From NCBI GenBank assembly GCA_041651575.1, contig JBAZJB010000001.1, positions 434,001 through 498,000 of the forward strand: a DNA stretch of 64,000 nt. Reading direction: 5' to 3'. The first letter of the stretch is position 1. Each line of letters starts with the position of its first letter. The notes under the pieces were generated by a model. It ran no database searches, had not been told where the DNA came from, and saw nothing but the letters and a program-made list of their open reading frames with translations. The position numbers and the translations under genes were made by a program. Positions 22,955 to 31,793 of the stretch are shown here, piece by piece. The stretch is from JAQUOT01 sp041651575 (GTDB taxonomy: Archaea > Nanobdellota > Nanobdellia > SCGC-AAA011-G17 > JAFCDX01).

Positions 22955-23071
22955 TGGACCCAGCCGGAATCGAACCGGCGGTCTTCGCCTGACTTAGTGT
23001 TTACTTGTATTCGCCTAAATTAGCCGAAGCCAATTTAAAGGGCAACGTCGTAACCACTAGACTATGGGTCC
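22955..23071 (-). tRNA. Intron-containing tRNA, identity uncertain (possible anticodon UUA)
   Basis: Seven-base acceptor stem GGACCCA/TGGGTCC, a D arm with TAGTGGTTA, and T arm GCCGG-TTCGATT-CCGGC are clear. The anticodon stem TTGCC pairs with GGCGA. With an intron at the usual 37/38 position the loop reads CTTTAAA, anticodon UUA, which would read the stop codon UAA. The body (GTCTAGTGGTTA, A at position 73, AGACC variable loop) resembles tRNA-Glu, but no simple junction gives UUC with a seven-base loop. GGCGA occurs twice, which adds ambiguity. A TATA-like AATTTAAAAG lies about 28 bases upstream. Confidence 0.7.
22991..23034 (-). other. Predicted 44-base tRNA intron with a UUCG hairpin
   Basis: Assuming the canonical junction after base 37, the intron is 44 bases. 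A hairpin TAAATTGGC-TTCG-GCTAATTTA spans the 5' junction. The bulge-helix-bulge is imperfect (CTTT against TAAG gives three pairs), so the boundaries are uncertain. Confidence 0.45.
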
Positions 23072-23163
23072 ATACACTCTAGTCATTAAAGATAATTTAA
23101 AAGCTTTTTGCTTACAAAAATCACAATATTTATAAATATGGGTTTTAAACTATTATTTGTAAG

Positions 23164-24693
23164 ATGGCAACTAACAAAGAACCAAAAGAGATTAAAGAAA
23201 CGCCTGAAACTTCTCAAAAAATACCTGAAATACCCAAAGAAATTAAAGAAAAGCTTGAAAAATTAAAGGTTAAATTAGATTCTTTTAAAAACAAAATAGT
23301 AAAAGATCCTGAAAAAAGAATTATTGGAATATCTTTATTGCCCCCTGAAAAAGAAAATAAAAATAATATTAATGTTTTAGTTGTAATAAATTCTGATAAT
23401 ATAAAAGATCCATTACAATTAATGGAAAAAGAAATAAAATTCATTGAAAAAATTGCTGATGATACTGATAAAAATATAAAACCAAGAATAATGTCCCTTT
23501 ATGATTTAAGAGAAGCATGTTTTGATGGAAAATATGAAATTCTAAATATGATTGCAATGTCTGCAATTATTTATGATCCTACAGATGTTTTATCTGCATT
23601 AAAAATTGCTGAAATACATAAAACAATGTCTTTAAAAAAATTTGAAAAATATATTGTTAGTTACGCCGCAGGAGGTTCTTTATTTAGAGGAGAAAAAAGC
23701 AATGATATCGATGTTTACATTATTGTAGATGATACTGATGTTAAAAAAATGCCAAGAGTTGAATTAAAAGATAAATTAAGAGCAATTATTTTATCAATGG
23801 GAGATCAAGCAGCAGAAATGACTGGAATTAAAAAACAATTCCACGTTCAAACTTATATCTTAACTGATTTCTGGGATTCAATTAAAGATGCACATCCAGT
23901 TATTTTCACATTATTAAGAGATGGAATTCCATTATATGATAGAGGAGTTTTCATGCCTTGGAAATTATTATTAAGAATGGGTAAAGTTAAACCAAGTAGA
24001 GAAGCAATTGAAATGCAGATGGATGTTTCTGAAAAATTATTAGAAAGAACAAGATACAAATTATTAAGCATAGTTGGAGAAGATTTATTCTATGCGATAT
24101 TAAATCCTGCTCAAGCATTATTAATGGTATATGGTTTAGCACCACCAACACCAAAAGAAACAATTGAATTAATGGATAAAATATTTGTCCAAGAAGAAAA
24201 ATTACTTGATAGAAGATATGTAGATATTCTTGAAAAAATAAGAAAATATTACAAAGATATTGAACATGGAAAAGTAAAAAAAATAACTGGTAAAGAAATT
24301 GATGAATTACTGAATGATGCAGAAGATTTCTTAAAAAAAGTAAAAGAAATATTTGATAAGATTCAAAAGAAAAAAGACGTAGAAAACATAAAAGAAACTT
24401 ATGAGGGTTGTATTAAAGTTACAAAAGAAATGTTAGAAGTAAATAATATCAAATTTACAGAATCAAATATATTAACTGCATTTAAACAATTGGTAGATAA
24501 AGAAAAACTACCAGAAAGATTATTTGAAATATTAAAAGATATTACAAAGATGGAAAAAGAATTCAAAGAAAATAAGCTAGCTGGACAAGAAATTGAAAAA
24601 TTAGGAAGAGATGCTAGGGTTTACTTAAAAACCTGTATTGAATATATTCAAAGAAAGAATTTGATGGAATTGAGCAAGAGTAAACCTAAATAA
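23164..24693 (+). CDS. Nucleotidyltransferase-domain protein with a helical C-terminus
   Basis: The N-terminal 30 residues are charged and low complexity. At about residues 165-195, AAGGSLFRGEKSNDIDVYIIVDD matches the nucleotidyltransferase-fold signature GSxxxG followed by Asp-x-Asp. A third acidic strand may be HVQTYILTDFWDSIKD. The remaining 250 residues are helical and resemble HEPN-like helices. The protein could transfer nucleotides to RNA or protein, or be a conserved DPANN protein of unknown role. A TATA box ATATTTATAAAT lies about 25-30 bases upstream, so the mRNA is nearly leaderless. Confidence 0.72.
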   Translation: MATNKEPKEIKETPETSQKIPEIPKEIKEKLEKLKVKLDSFKNKIVKDPEKRIIGISLLPPEKENKNNINVLVVINSDNIKDPLQLMEKEIKFIEKIADDTDKNIKPRIMSLYDLREACFDGKYEILNMIAMSAIIYDPTDVLSALKIAEIHKTMSLKKFEKYIVSYAAGGSLFRGEKSNDIDVYIIVDDTDVKKMPRVELKDKLRAIILSMGDQAAEMTGIKKQFHVQTYILTDFWDSIKDAHPVIFTLLRDGIPLYDRGVFMPWKLLLRMGKVKPSREAIEMQMDVSEKLLERTRYKLLSIVGEDLFYAILNPAQALLMVYGLAPPTPKETIELMDKIFVQEEKLLDRRYVDILEKIRKYYKDIEHGKVKKITGKEIDELLNDAEDFLKKVKEIFDKIQKKKDVENIKETYEGCIKVTKEMLEVNNIKFTESNILTAFKQLVDKEKLPERLFEILKDITKMEKEFKENKLAGQEIEKLGRDARVYLKTCIEYIQRKNLMELSKSKPK

Positions 24694-24731
24694 GCCTTTA
24701 AAGCCTTATAATCCTAAAATTCTAAAAGAAA

Positions 24732-24748
24732 AAGCTTTTAAATATCCT
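24732..24748 (+). promoter_or_regulatory. Promoter element before rpl35ae
   Basis: AAGCTTTTAAATATCCT contains a TATA box with flanking purines, about 28 bases before ATG at 24768. The identical 17 bases occur before the PEP synthase gene at 25798-25814, marking a strong core promoter type. Confidence 0.6.
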
Positions 24749-24767
24749 ATTTGTTAGAAATTATAAA

Positions 24768-25025
24768 ATGGAAGGTTTAATCTTAAGTTACAGGCGTGGT
24801 AAGCACACCCAAAGTTTTACACACGCAATTGTTAAAGTATCAGGTGTTACTAATAAAGATTCTGCTAAAAAATTAGTTAAAAAGAATGTAGTTTGGGAAA
24901 GTCCTGCTAAAAAACAAATAAAAGGAATTGTTGCTAGTTCACATGGAAACACTGGGAAATTAAGAGTAATATTTGAAAAAGGTATTCCTGGACAAGCAAT
25001 AGGAACAAAGGTTAAACTGGAGTAA
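24768..25025 (+). CDS. rpl35ae: Ribosomal protein L35Ae
   Basis: The 85-residue protein reads GLILSYRRGKHTQ, then DSAKKLVKKNVVWESPAKKQIKG, GNTGKLRVIFEKGIPGQAIGTKV, the family pattern. It is a large-subunit protein found in archaea and eukaryotes. It starts a three-gene cluster with a small unknown gene and rpl10e; the gaps are only three bases. Confidence 0.95.
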   Translation: MEGLILSYRRGKHTQSFTHAIVKVSGVTNKDSAKKLVKKNVVWESPAKKQIKGIVASSHGNTGKLRVIFEKGIPGQAIGTKVKLE

Positions 25026-25028
25026 AAA

Positions 25029-25268
25029 ATGGAAGAACTAAAATATCAGAAACCCACAGTAACTAAATTAAATTTAATAGAACCTTTAACTATAAATGAT
25101 ATTGCAAGAAAATATTTTCATCAAACAGAATTTTTAAAGGCAATGGGTAATGGCGATAAAGATTTAGGACAAATAGTGATGGGGTGCCTTACAAAAGAAG
25201 ACTGTAGCTTGTATAATCCACTAAAAACTCTTCAAAAAGAAATCAGAGAAATTATGAGGCCGGAGTAA
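25029..25268 (+). CDS. Small unknown protein between rpl35ae and rpl10e
   Basis: Seventy-nine residues, acidic and helical, with two cysteines five residues apart (GCLTKEDC). It is preceded by rpl35ae and followed by rpl10e, three bases on each side, with GGAGTAAAAAATGG at both junctions, so the ribosome site lies inside the upstream stop region. Constant coexpression with ribosomal genes suggests a ribosome- or translation-related role, but no family is recognised. Confidence 0.72.
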   Translation: MEELKYQKPTVTKLNLIEPLTINDIARKYFHQTEFLKAMGNGDKDLGQIVMGCLTKEDCSLYNPLKTLQKEIREIMRPE

Positions 25269-25271
25269 AAA

Positions 25272-25790
25272 ATGGCAACATTAAGAAAAGGCGTTTGTTA
25301 TAGAAAATTAACAAGACCATATACTAGAAAAAGTAAATTTAAAAAACATTCATTTATTGCTATGATTCCTCCAAGCAAAATAGTAAAATATAATTTTGGA
25401 GATATGAAAAAACAATTCAAATATGCTTTTAGTTTAGTTTCAAAACAAGATTTAAATTTAAGAGATAATTCGCTTGAATCAATAAGACAAATTATAAATA
25501 GCAATTTAGTAGAAAAATTAGGAAATGATTTTAATATGATTGTAAAAGCTTATCCTCACCATATTCTAAGAGAAAATAAAATGATATCTGGAGCAGGAGC
25601 AGATAGAATGCAGACAGGTATGTCTCATTCATTTGGAAAACCTACTGGAAGAGCAGCAAGAATAAACAAAGGAAAAGCAATTGTAACTGTAAAAGTTGAT
25701 GAAAATGGAATTGAAATTGCAAGAATAGCTCTAAAAAAAGCTATGCCAAGACTTCCAGGCAAATATGTTATAGAAATGGAAAAAATATAA
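25272..25790 (+). CDS. rpl10e: Ribosomal protein L10e (L16 family)
   Basis: The protein opens LRKGVCYRKLTRPYTRKS and has VKAYPHHILRENKM, then GAGADRMQTGMSHSFGKPTGRAA, typical L10e segments. The length of 172 residues is usual. It binds near the peptidyl-transferase centre and helps tRNA positioning. It is the last gene of the rpl35ae cluster. Confidence 0.96.
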   Translation: MATLRKGVCYRKLTRPYTRKSKFKKHSFIAMIPPSKIVKYNFGDMKKQFKYAFSLVSKQDLNLRDNSLESIRQIINSNLVEKLGNDFNMIVKAYPHHILRENKMISGAGADRMQTGMSHSFGKPTGRAARINKGKAIVTVKVDENGIEIARIALKKAMPRLPGKYVIEMEKI

Positions 25791-25797
25791 GAGCAAT

Positions 25798-25814
25798 AAG
25801 CTTTTAAATATCCT
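25798..25814 (+). promoter_or_regulatory. Promoter element before PEP synthase
   Basis: The same AAGCTTTTAAATATCCT as before rpl35ae. It begins seven bases after the rpl10e stop codon, so PEP synthase has its own promoter about 35 bases from its ATG, with a GAGG ribosome site near 25833. Confidence 0.6.
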
Positions 25815-25839
25815 TGCTAAAGGTATAGTAAAGAGGCAA

Positions 25840-28176
25840 ATGAAAAACTTAAAGAATATTGCTTGGTTCAAAGAACTTTCTAAAAATGATTTAAGTATTG
25901 CAGGTGGAAAAGGCTGTAATTTAGGAGAAATGTTCAATGCTAGATTTCCTATACCTCCTGGCTTTGTAGTTACAGCAATAGCTTTCAAGCATTTTTTACA
26001 AGAAACCAAACTAGATAAAAAGATATATCCTATTCTTAATAAAATAGAAATACAAGAAACTGCAGCTCTAGAAAAGACAGCAAAAGAAGTTCAAGAATTA
26101 ATTTTAGATCAAGAAATGCCTGAAGATATAAAAAATGATATTATTTATTCTTATGAAAATATGGACGTAAGTTCTGAATTGTTCAGTGCTGTAAATTCAA
26201 GTGCTTTATCTAAATCTGCATTAAATATTATTAAAGCTGGAAGAGAAATACCTTTTGTAGCAGTAAGATCAAGTGCAACAGCAGAAGATTTACCAGAAGC
26301 AAGTTTTGCAGGACAACAAGAAACTTTTCTTAATATTAAAGGTAAAGATAATTTAATTAGAGCTGTTCAAAGATGTTGGGCTTCTTTATTTACTGCAAGA
26401 GCAATTTATTATAGAACCAAAAATAATTTTCCTCATGAAAAAGTTTTAATTGCAGTTGTAATTCAAAAAATGGTTGATTCTGATTCTGCAGGAGTTATAT
26501 TCACAATAAATCCTACCACAAATGCTCAAAATGAAATTGTTATTGAAGGAGCTTTTGGACTTGGAGAGTCTGTTGTTGGAGGACAAATTACCCCAGACCA
26601 TTATGTTGTTAACAAAGATACTTTACAAATAAAAGAAAAAAAAATTAATTTACAACTTTGGGCGTATAAACGAGACGAATTTTTAAGAAGAACTGTTCAA
26701 AAAGAATTAACTCCATTAAAAGGTAAAGAACAAAAAGTTTCTGATGATTTAATTGTTAAACTAGCAGATTTAGCAAGAAGAATTGAAAGACATTATCAAA
26801 AACCCCAAGATATAGAATTTGCAATTGAAAATAATAAAGCCTATATTGTACAAGCAAGAGCAGTTACAACTGAAAAGAAAATAGGTAATGTAAAAAAACA
26901 TGCTGTAATAAACGCTCAAGAAATTCTTTCTGGTTTAGGTGCAAGTCCGGGAATTGGAATGGGAATGGTAAAGTTAATTCATTCTATAGAAGATCTTAAT
27001 AAAATAAAGAAAGGAGATATTTTAGTAACTAAGATGACTAATCCTGATTATGTTGTTTCTATGCAAAAAGCAGCAGCTATTGTAACAGATGAAGGAGGAC
27101 TTACAGCTCATGCAGCAATTGTTTCAAGAGAAATGGGAATTCCTTGTGTTGTTGGAACTATAGATGCAACTGTAAAATTAAAAGAAAATGATTTTATAAC
27201 TGTTGATGGAACCAATGGAAAAGTATACAAAGGAAAATCAGATAATATAGCAATTGTAGAAAAAAAAGAATATGAATTTAGAGAAACAAAAACTAAAATT
27301 TACATGAATCTTGGAGAACCCGAAATGATTGACAATTATAAAAATTTACATTTCGATGGAATTGGATTAATGAGATTAGAATTTGTAATAGCTTCACAAA
27401 TAGGAGAACATCCTTTATACTTATTAAAAATAGGACAACAAGATAGATATATCAATGGATTATATAAAGCAATAAAAAAAGTTGCTTCTACAATAGCTCC
27501 AAAACCTTTAGTAGTAAGATTTTCTGATTTCAAAACAAACGAATATAGAGATTTGAAAGGTGGAGAAGAATTTGAACCTCATGAAGACAATCCTATGTTA
27601 GGTTGGCGTGGAGTTTCAAGATATGTTAGTCCTGAATTTATTGAAGCTTTCAAATTAGAATTAGAAGCAATTAAAAAAGTTAGAGAAGAATACAAAAATG
27701 TTCATGTTATGCTACCTTTCGTAAGAAATGTTGAAGAAGTTAAAAAAGTTCTTGAAATAATGAAAGAAAATGGTTTAGAAAAAGCAGAAGACTTTGAAAT
27801 TTATTTAATGGCAGAAGTTCCAAGCTTTGCTTTATTAGCAAGAGACTTTGCAGAATTAGATATTTCTGGATGTTCAATAGGATCTAATGATTTAACTCAA
27901 GGAGTTTTATGTGTTGATAGAGATTCTGCTATGTTGGGAAAAATGAATTACTTTGATGAAAGAAATCCGGCAGTTACATTAGCAATGAGAAGAATTATAC
28001 AAAATTTCATTGAAAAAGGAAAAAAAGTTTCTTTGTGTGGACAAGCAGGGTCTAGAAAAGATATGGTAGAATTCTTTATTAAAAATAATATAACTAGCCT
28101 TTCAGTAAATCCTGACGCGGTTGGAGAAGTTCGTTTTATAGTTTCAGAAGTTGAGAAGGCGAAGAATAATAGTTAA
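25840..28176 (+). CDS. ppsA: Phosphoenolpyruvate synthase
   Basis: The 778-residue protein has the three domains of PEP synthase. The N-terminal ATP-grasp domain (KGCNLGEMFNA, VAVRSSATAEDLPEASFAGQQETFLN) comes first. The swivelling phosphohistidine domain follows, with GGLTAHAAIVSREMGIPCVVG near residue 425. The PEP-binding barrel (GLMRLEFV, DNPMLGWRG, SIGSNDLTQ, LCGQAGS with the catalytic cysteine near the C-terminus) is last. It makes PEP from pyruvate and ATP for gluconeogenesis. Its last 41 bases overlap a convergent LAGLIDADG gene, but the C-terminus looks complete. Confidence 0.96.
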   Translation: MKNLKNIAWFKELSKNDLSIAGGKGCNLGEMFNARFPIPPGFVVTAIAFKHFLQETKLDKKIYPILNKIEIQETAALEKTAKEVQELILDQEMPEDIKNDIIYSYENMDVSSELFSAVNSSALSKSALNIIKAGREIPFVAVRSSATAEDLPEASFAGQQETFLNIKGKDNLIRAVQRCWASLFTARAIYYRTKNNFPHEKVLIAVVIQKMVDSDSAGVIFTINPTTNAQNEIVIEGAFGLGESVVGGQITPDHYVVNKDTLQIKEKKINLQLWAYKRDEFLRRTVQKELTPLKGKEQKVSDDLIVKLADLARRIERHYQKPQDIEFAIENNKAYIVQARAVTTEKKIGNVKKHAVINAQEILSGLGASPGIGMGMVKLIHSIEDLNKIKKGDILVTKMTNPDYVVSMQKAAAIVTDEGGLTAHAAIVSREMGIPCVVGTIDATVKLKENDFITVDGTNGKVYKGKSDNIAIVEKKEYEFRETKTKIYMNLGEPEMIDNYKNLHFDGIGLMRLEFVIASQIGEHPLYLLKIGQQDRYINGLYKAIKKVASTIAPKPLVVRFSDFKTNEYRDLKGGEEFEPHEDNPMLGWRGVSRYVSPEFIEAFKLELEAIKKVREEYKNVHVMLPFVRNVEEVKKVLEIMKENGLEKAEDFEIYLMAEVPSFALLARDFAELDISGCSIGSNDLTQGVLCVDRDSAMLGKMNYFDERNPAVTLAMRRIIQNFIEKGKKVSLCGQAGSRKDMVEFFIKNNITSLSVNPDAVGEVRFIVSEVEKAKNNS

Positions 28177-29152
28177 CTATATTATCTAATATTTCTTGTC
28201 TAGGTTTACATAAATTAAAACTAACTAATTCATTAAAATTAAATATATTTTCTTTTTTAGAGATATACAAACACCACATTCCTTTTCTTGTATTTCTCTC
28301 ATATAGTTTATGATTTATATCAATTAATTTAAAAAGTGAGGAAATATATTTCATTTCTTTTTCATTCTTCATTTCAATTCTTATATATTTCATCTTTTTA
28401 CAATAAGCAGTTCCTTCTCCTGCACTTATTCCTTCTAAATAAGCAGAGGCAAGTTCTTTGTCTTTTAAACATAAATCTTTAATTAAATCGTTTAATTTTA
28501 AAATTATCATTAAAATAATCTTTCTTTCCAAAGAAAGTCTATATTTAGGAACTGTAACAGATTTATCAACATATAAATGTAAATTTTCTTGCGGGGTATT
28601 CAAATCTTTTATGAAATCTGTTTTTGTTAGATTGTTATTTTTTGGAAGATAAATATAATATTTTAAATTCTCTTCTTTTTGTTTAAAATAATTCAATAAA
28701 ACTTTTTTAAAATATAATATTATAGGTAGTTCTGAATTTGTAAATCTAACCTTAGAAGGAATTGTTTTTCCGTTTAAACCAGTGTCTCCTTCTGCTAGAT
28801 ATAAAGAAAAAGCCTTAACTAATTCTTTATCTATTTCTAAATATCTAGGCAAATAAGTCTCTACTCTACTTCCTGAGAGTCTAAAAGCAATTATTTCATT
28901 AAAAATATCTTCTTCATCTAAATTTAAATCTTTAACAATTTTTAATAAAAGCTGGAGAGAATCATATTTTCCATAATTAAATAAATGAGAAATAGTAGCA
29001 TATTTTATCTCTTTCATCTTTGTTTTTTGATAATTTGATAAGGTCTTAAAATTCGTTTTTATTCCTTCAAAAAGCTTATTTTTAAATGAAGGGTTTACTT
29101 TAACATAAATATTCTTTTCATTTTTTATTAATTGATATAAATTTACTTTCAT
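28136..29152 (-). CDS. LAGLIDADG-type protein overlapping the end of ppsA
   Basis: Two degenerate motifs are visible: LVKAFSLYLAEGDTG near residue 118 and LASAYLEGISAGEGTAY near residue 239. The N-terminal 100 residues include a helical region that could bind DNA (YATISHLFNYGKYDSLQLLLK). At 338 residues it is longer than the other two homing-endonuclease-like proteins here. It may be an active free-standing endonuclease or a domesticated regulator. It converges on ppsA and shares 41 bases with its 3' end. No intron or intein is seen in ppsA. Confidence 0.8.
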   Translation of the reverse strand: MKVNLYQLIKNEKNIYVKVNPSFKNKLFEGIKTNFKTLSNYQKTKMKEIKYATISHLFNYGKYDSLQLLLKIVKDLNLDEEDIFNEIIAFRLSGSRVETYLPRYLEIDKELVKAFSLYLAEGDTGLNGKTIPSKVRFTNSELPIILYFKKVLLNYFKQKEENLKYYIYLPKNNNLTKTDFIKDLNTPQENLHLYVDKSVTVPKYRLSLERKIILMIILKLNDLIKDLCLKDKELASAYLEGISAGEGTAYCKKMKYIRIEMKNEKEMKYISSLFKLIDINHKLYERNTRKGMWCLYISKKENIFNFNELVSFNLCKPRQEILDNIVNYYSSPSQLLKL

Positions 29153-29211
29153 GTTTTTATTAAAATATTTTCATTTATAATTTAATATGCCTACTTTTTC
29201 TTTGTAAATTT

Positions 29212-29823
29212 TTAATAAATATATTCTTTTTCTAAAAATTTTAAAAATTTTTGATGATCTTTATTTTTAATTTCTATTTCTTCAATATTTATGGGATTTA
29301 TTTCTTCATTTATAAATTTATTAAATATCTCTAAATGTCCGTGTGCACCCCCACTTAGATTCCCCACGCAATCAATTATTCCGAATATTTTATTGTTGTG
29401 ATTCTTTCTAATTATAGTTAAAAATATAGAACAATTATAACCTGCTTTTAGTTTCGGATGATAAACTTTTAATTTTGTTATTTTAAAGTCTATATCTTTA
29501 TATACTTCTTTTTTAAATTTAAATACTTTTATAAAATTTATTAAGGTATAAATTAAATTTGAATATCCTGGATACCCAATTAAAATAAATTCTTTAAATG
29601 GAAAATTGATATTTTCTTCTACAACAACACATTTAAGTTCTATCCCTTTTTCTATCTCATCTAACAATTCGTTAAAAAGTTCATTAGCCTCAGTTACTTT
29701 TATTATATAACTTTTTAAACTTTTCCCCATTTTTGCAGCATTAAATTTAACATTTTCGTAATCTTTTTCACCCAATTTTACATTTAAGCCTACTTCTATC
29801 TCGGGATTTATAGATTTATCCAT
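29212..29823 (-). CDS. Unknown protein with an N-terminal ribbon-helix-helix-like segment
   Basis: Starting at the ATG at 29823 (MDKSINPEIEVGLNVKL), the first 45 residues look like a beta strand followed by two helices (DYENVKFNAAKMGKSLKSYIIKV), resembling Arc/CopG DNA-binding folds. The remaining 155 residues are alpha/beta and unrecognised. I chose this start because ATATATAAAG at 29844-29853 is a TATA box about 25 bases away; the longer frame to 29958 would carry an unlikely hydrophobic start. Divergent from the ABC fusion gene, which it could regulate. Confidence 0.6.
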   Translation of the reverse strand: MDKSINPEIEVGLNVKLGEKDYENVKFNAAKMGKSLKSYIIKVTEANELFNELLDEIEKGIELKCVVVEENINFPFKEFILIGYPGYSNLIYTLINFIKVFKFKKEVYKDIDFKITKLKVYHPKLKAGYNCSIFLTIIRKNHNNKIFGIIDCVGNLSGGAHGHLEIFNKFINEEINPINIEEIEIKNKDHQKFLKFLEKEYIY

Positions 29824-29987
29824 ACAATAAGTAATTGTAGCAAATATATAAAGCTTCCTATTTATAATTCTTAATGGAAAATCCATTACAAATAAAATTT
29901 TAAAGAAAATATTCTCTTTTTTTAAGAAGGGTTTATATAAAAATAATACTAATAACATTTATAAACTTCTATTAATAAATTAAACAT

Positions 29988-31793
29988 ATGAAATTATATA
30001 ATAAACTAACTCTTTTATTTATTATCACCTTGATTTTAATATCTCATGTTAAAGCTGATGTAGAATGTGAAACAAGACCAGATTGTGACTTAAAATATGG
30101 AGAAGGAATAAAAATTTGTGTTGATAATCATTGTTTAAGCCCAGAAGAAATAGTAAATAACTATCAAGAAATAAATAAGAAATATCCTAATACAGTTATA
30201 TTACTTTCAGATGGAACATATAAACTACCTGATGGAAGTATATATAATCCCGTAGATACAACAAGAAGTTTTGATATCCAACCCATTTCTGAGTTAAATG
30301 ATTGTGATAATATAAAGTTAAGTTTAGTAAATATTTGTTATGATACTAACACCAAACAACTTAATTTAATTTTGAAAAATGATGGTTCCGTTTCTATTTC
30401 AATGATAGGCCTTTACAAAGGTTACATGGACGGCAGTAGTGATGGTAGAAATTTTTGGGATTTTACAGATTTTAGAAATGGAAGAACAATAACCATAATA
30501 GATGAAAATATTGGAACTGTTGTATCTGGATATGAATATGAAGGAGGTATAAATTTTGTTTCTGGTTTAAATATTGTTCCTAGTCTAAGCGATGGTAGCA
30601 AATGTATATCTCATCAAATTCAAGTAGAAAAAATTATAAATTGTAAAACAAATAATCAAGTTTGGCCAAAAACTGATTCAAATTCACAATCAAATCTTAC
30701 AAATTCAAATTATCTTACCTACATTATAATTTTTATAATATTAATCTGCGTTCTACTTCTTATAAAATATAAACTATATAAAAAACTTAAATTTTCCCAC
30801 AAAAAAGTAGAAAAAATAGAAATTCATAATGAAGAAATACCCTCAAAAAAATCTAAAATTTCAAGTGATATTTCCGAAGCAATTTCAATCAAAAATTTAA
30901 CGGTAAAACATGGAAAAAATTTAATATTAGATAATGTAGATTTATCCATAAATAAAGAAGAGTTAGTTTGTTTATTAGGTCCTTCTGGAACTGGAAAATC
31001 AACAATAATAGAATCTTTGGTAGGAAGAAGAATCATTACTAAAGGAATTATAAGGATATTTGGAAAAGACATTAAAAATAAGGAAACATTCAATCATATT
31101 GGTTTTGTTCCCCAATCTCATGAAGTATATATGAATCAAACTGTAGAACAGAATATACTGAGCAGTATGACTAAATACGGAATTAAAGAAAATAAAAGAT
31201 TAATTGAAGAAGTACTAAATACTATAGGCCTTTCACATAGAAAAGAAGTAAAAGCAAATAAATTATCTGGAGGTCAACTTAAATTACTCTCTTTAGGAAT
31301 GGAGTTAATAAAAGATTCAGAATTATTAATACTTGATGAACCAACAACAGGATTAGACCCAAATACAAGAAATAGTATAATAACTATATTAAGTAAATTA
31401 GTAACAAAACAAAATAAAACTGTGTTTTTCACAACTCATTTTATGGATGATGCTGAAGAATGTGATGAAGTTATAATATTAAATGAAAGGAATATAGCAG
31501 TACAAGGACCTCCTTCTAAAATTAAAAAGAGACTTCCTGGCAATGGGAAAATTGTTAATGTCATATTAGATAATGTTACAGATGATTTACTTAAAAATAT
31601 TAAAAAAATAGAAGGCGTTGAAAAAATTATTAGTGAAGGTAGAAATATTAAGATAATAACTGAAGAACCAAATGCTATAAAAATAGCCCAAAAAATTAAT
31701 GAGATTGGAGGCATTGTTAATAAAACTGAACTAATTGAAGCTACAATGAAAGAAGTTTTTGTATTTTACACAGGTAAAGAATTAGAAGAATGA
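29988..31793 (+). CDS. ABC ATPase fused to an extracytoplasmic domain and a membrane anchor
   Basis: Residues 1-23 are a signal peptide. An extracellular part of about 215 residues follows, with several cysteines (CETRPDCD near the start) and beta-rich sequence. A transmembrane helix lies near residues 243-262 and a basic linker follows. The ABC ATPase starts near residue 300: Walker A GPSGTGKST at about 331, signature LSGGQLKLLSLGM, Walker B LLILDEPTTGLDP, His in FFTTHFMDDAEE. Such fusions are rare; ABC-2 ATPases are normally soluble. The permease gene overlaps its end by four bases, so the two form one exporter or bacteriocin-like/lipid transporter. The outside domain may sense or bind substrate. 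Confidence 0.87.
   Translation: MKLYNKLTLLFIITLILISHVKADVECETRPDCDLKYGEGIKICVDNHCLSPEEIVNNYQEINKKYPNTVILLSDGTYKLPDGSIYNPVDTTRSFDIQPISELNDCDNIKLSLVNICYDTNTKQLNLILKNDGSVSISMIGLYKGYMDGSSDGRNFWDFTDFRNGRTITIIDENIGTVVSGYEYEGGINFVSGLNIVPSLSDGSKCISHQIQVEKIINCKTNNQVWPKTDSNSQSNLTNSNYLTYIIIFIILICVLLLIKYKLYKKLKFSHKKVEKIEIHNEEIPSKKSKISSDISEAISIKNLTVKHGKNLILDNVDLSINKEELVCLLGPSGTGKSTIIESLVGRRIITKGIIRIFGKDIKNKETFNHIGFVPQSHEVYMNQTVEQNILSSMTKYGIKENKRLIEEVLNTIGLSHRKEVKANKLSGGQLKLLSLGMELIKDSELLILDEPTTGLDPNTRNSIITILSKLVTKQNKTVFFTTHFMDDAEECDEVIILNERNIAVQGPPSKIKKRLPGNGKIVNVILDNVTDDLLKNIKKIEGVEKIISEGRNIKIITEEPNAIKIAQKINEIGGIVNKTELIEATMKEVFVFYTGKELEE

Noticed and set aside
22955..23071. A confirmed ochre suppressor tRNA
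   Set aside because: UAA is the common stop codon in the window, so a working suppressor would be harmful. The anticodon depends on uncertain intron boundaries, so I report only the ambiguity.
28136..28176. Truncation of ppsA by the overlapping LAGLIDADG gene
   Set aside because: The PEP synthase C-terminus is complete and of normal length.
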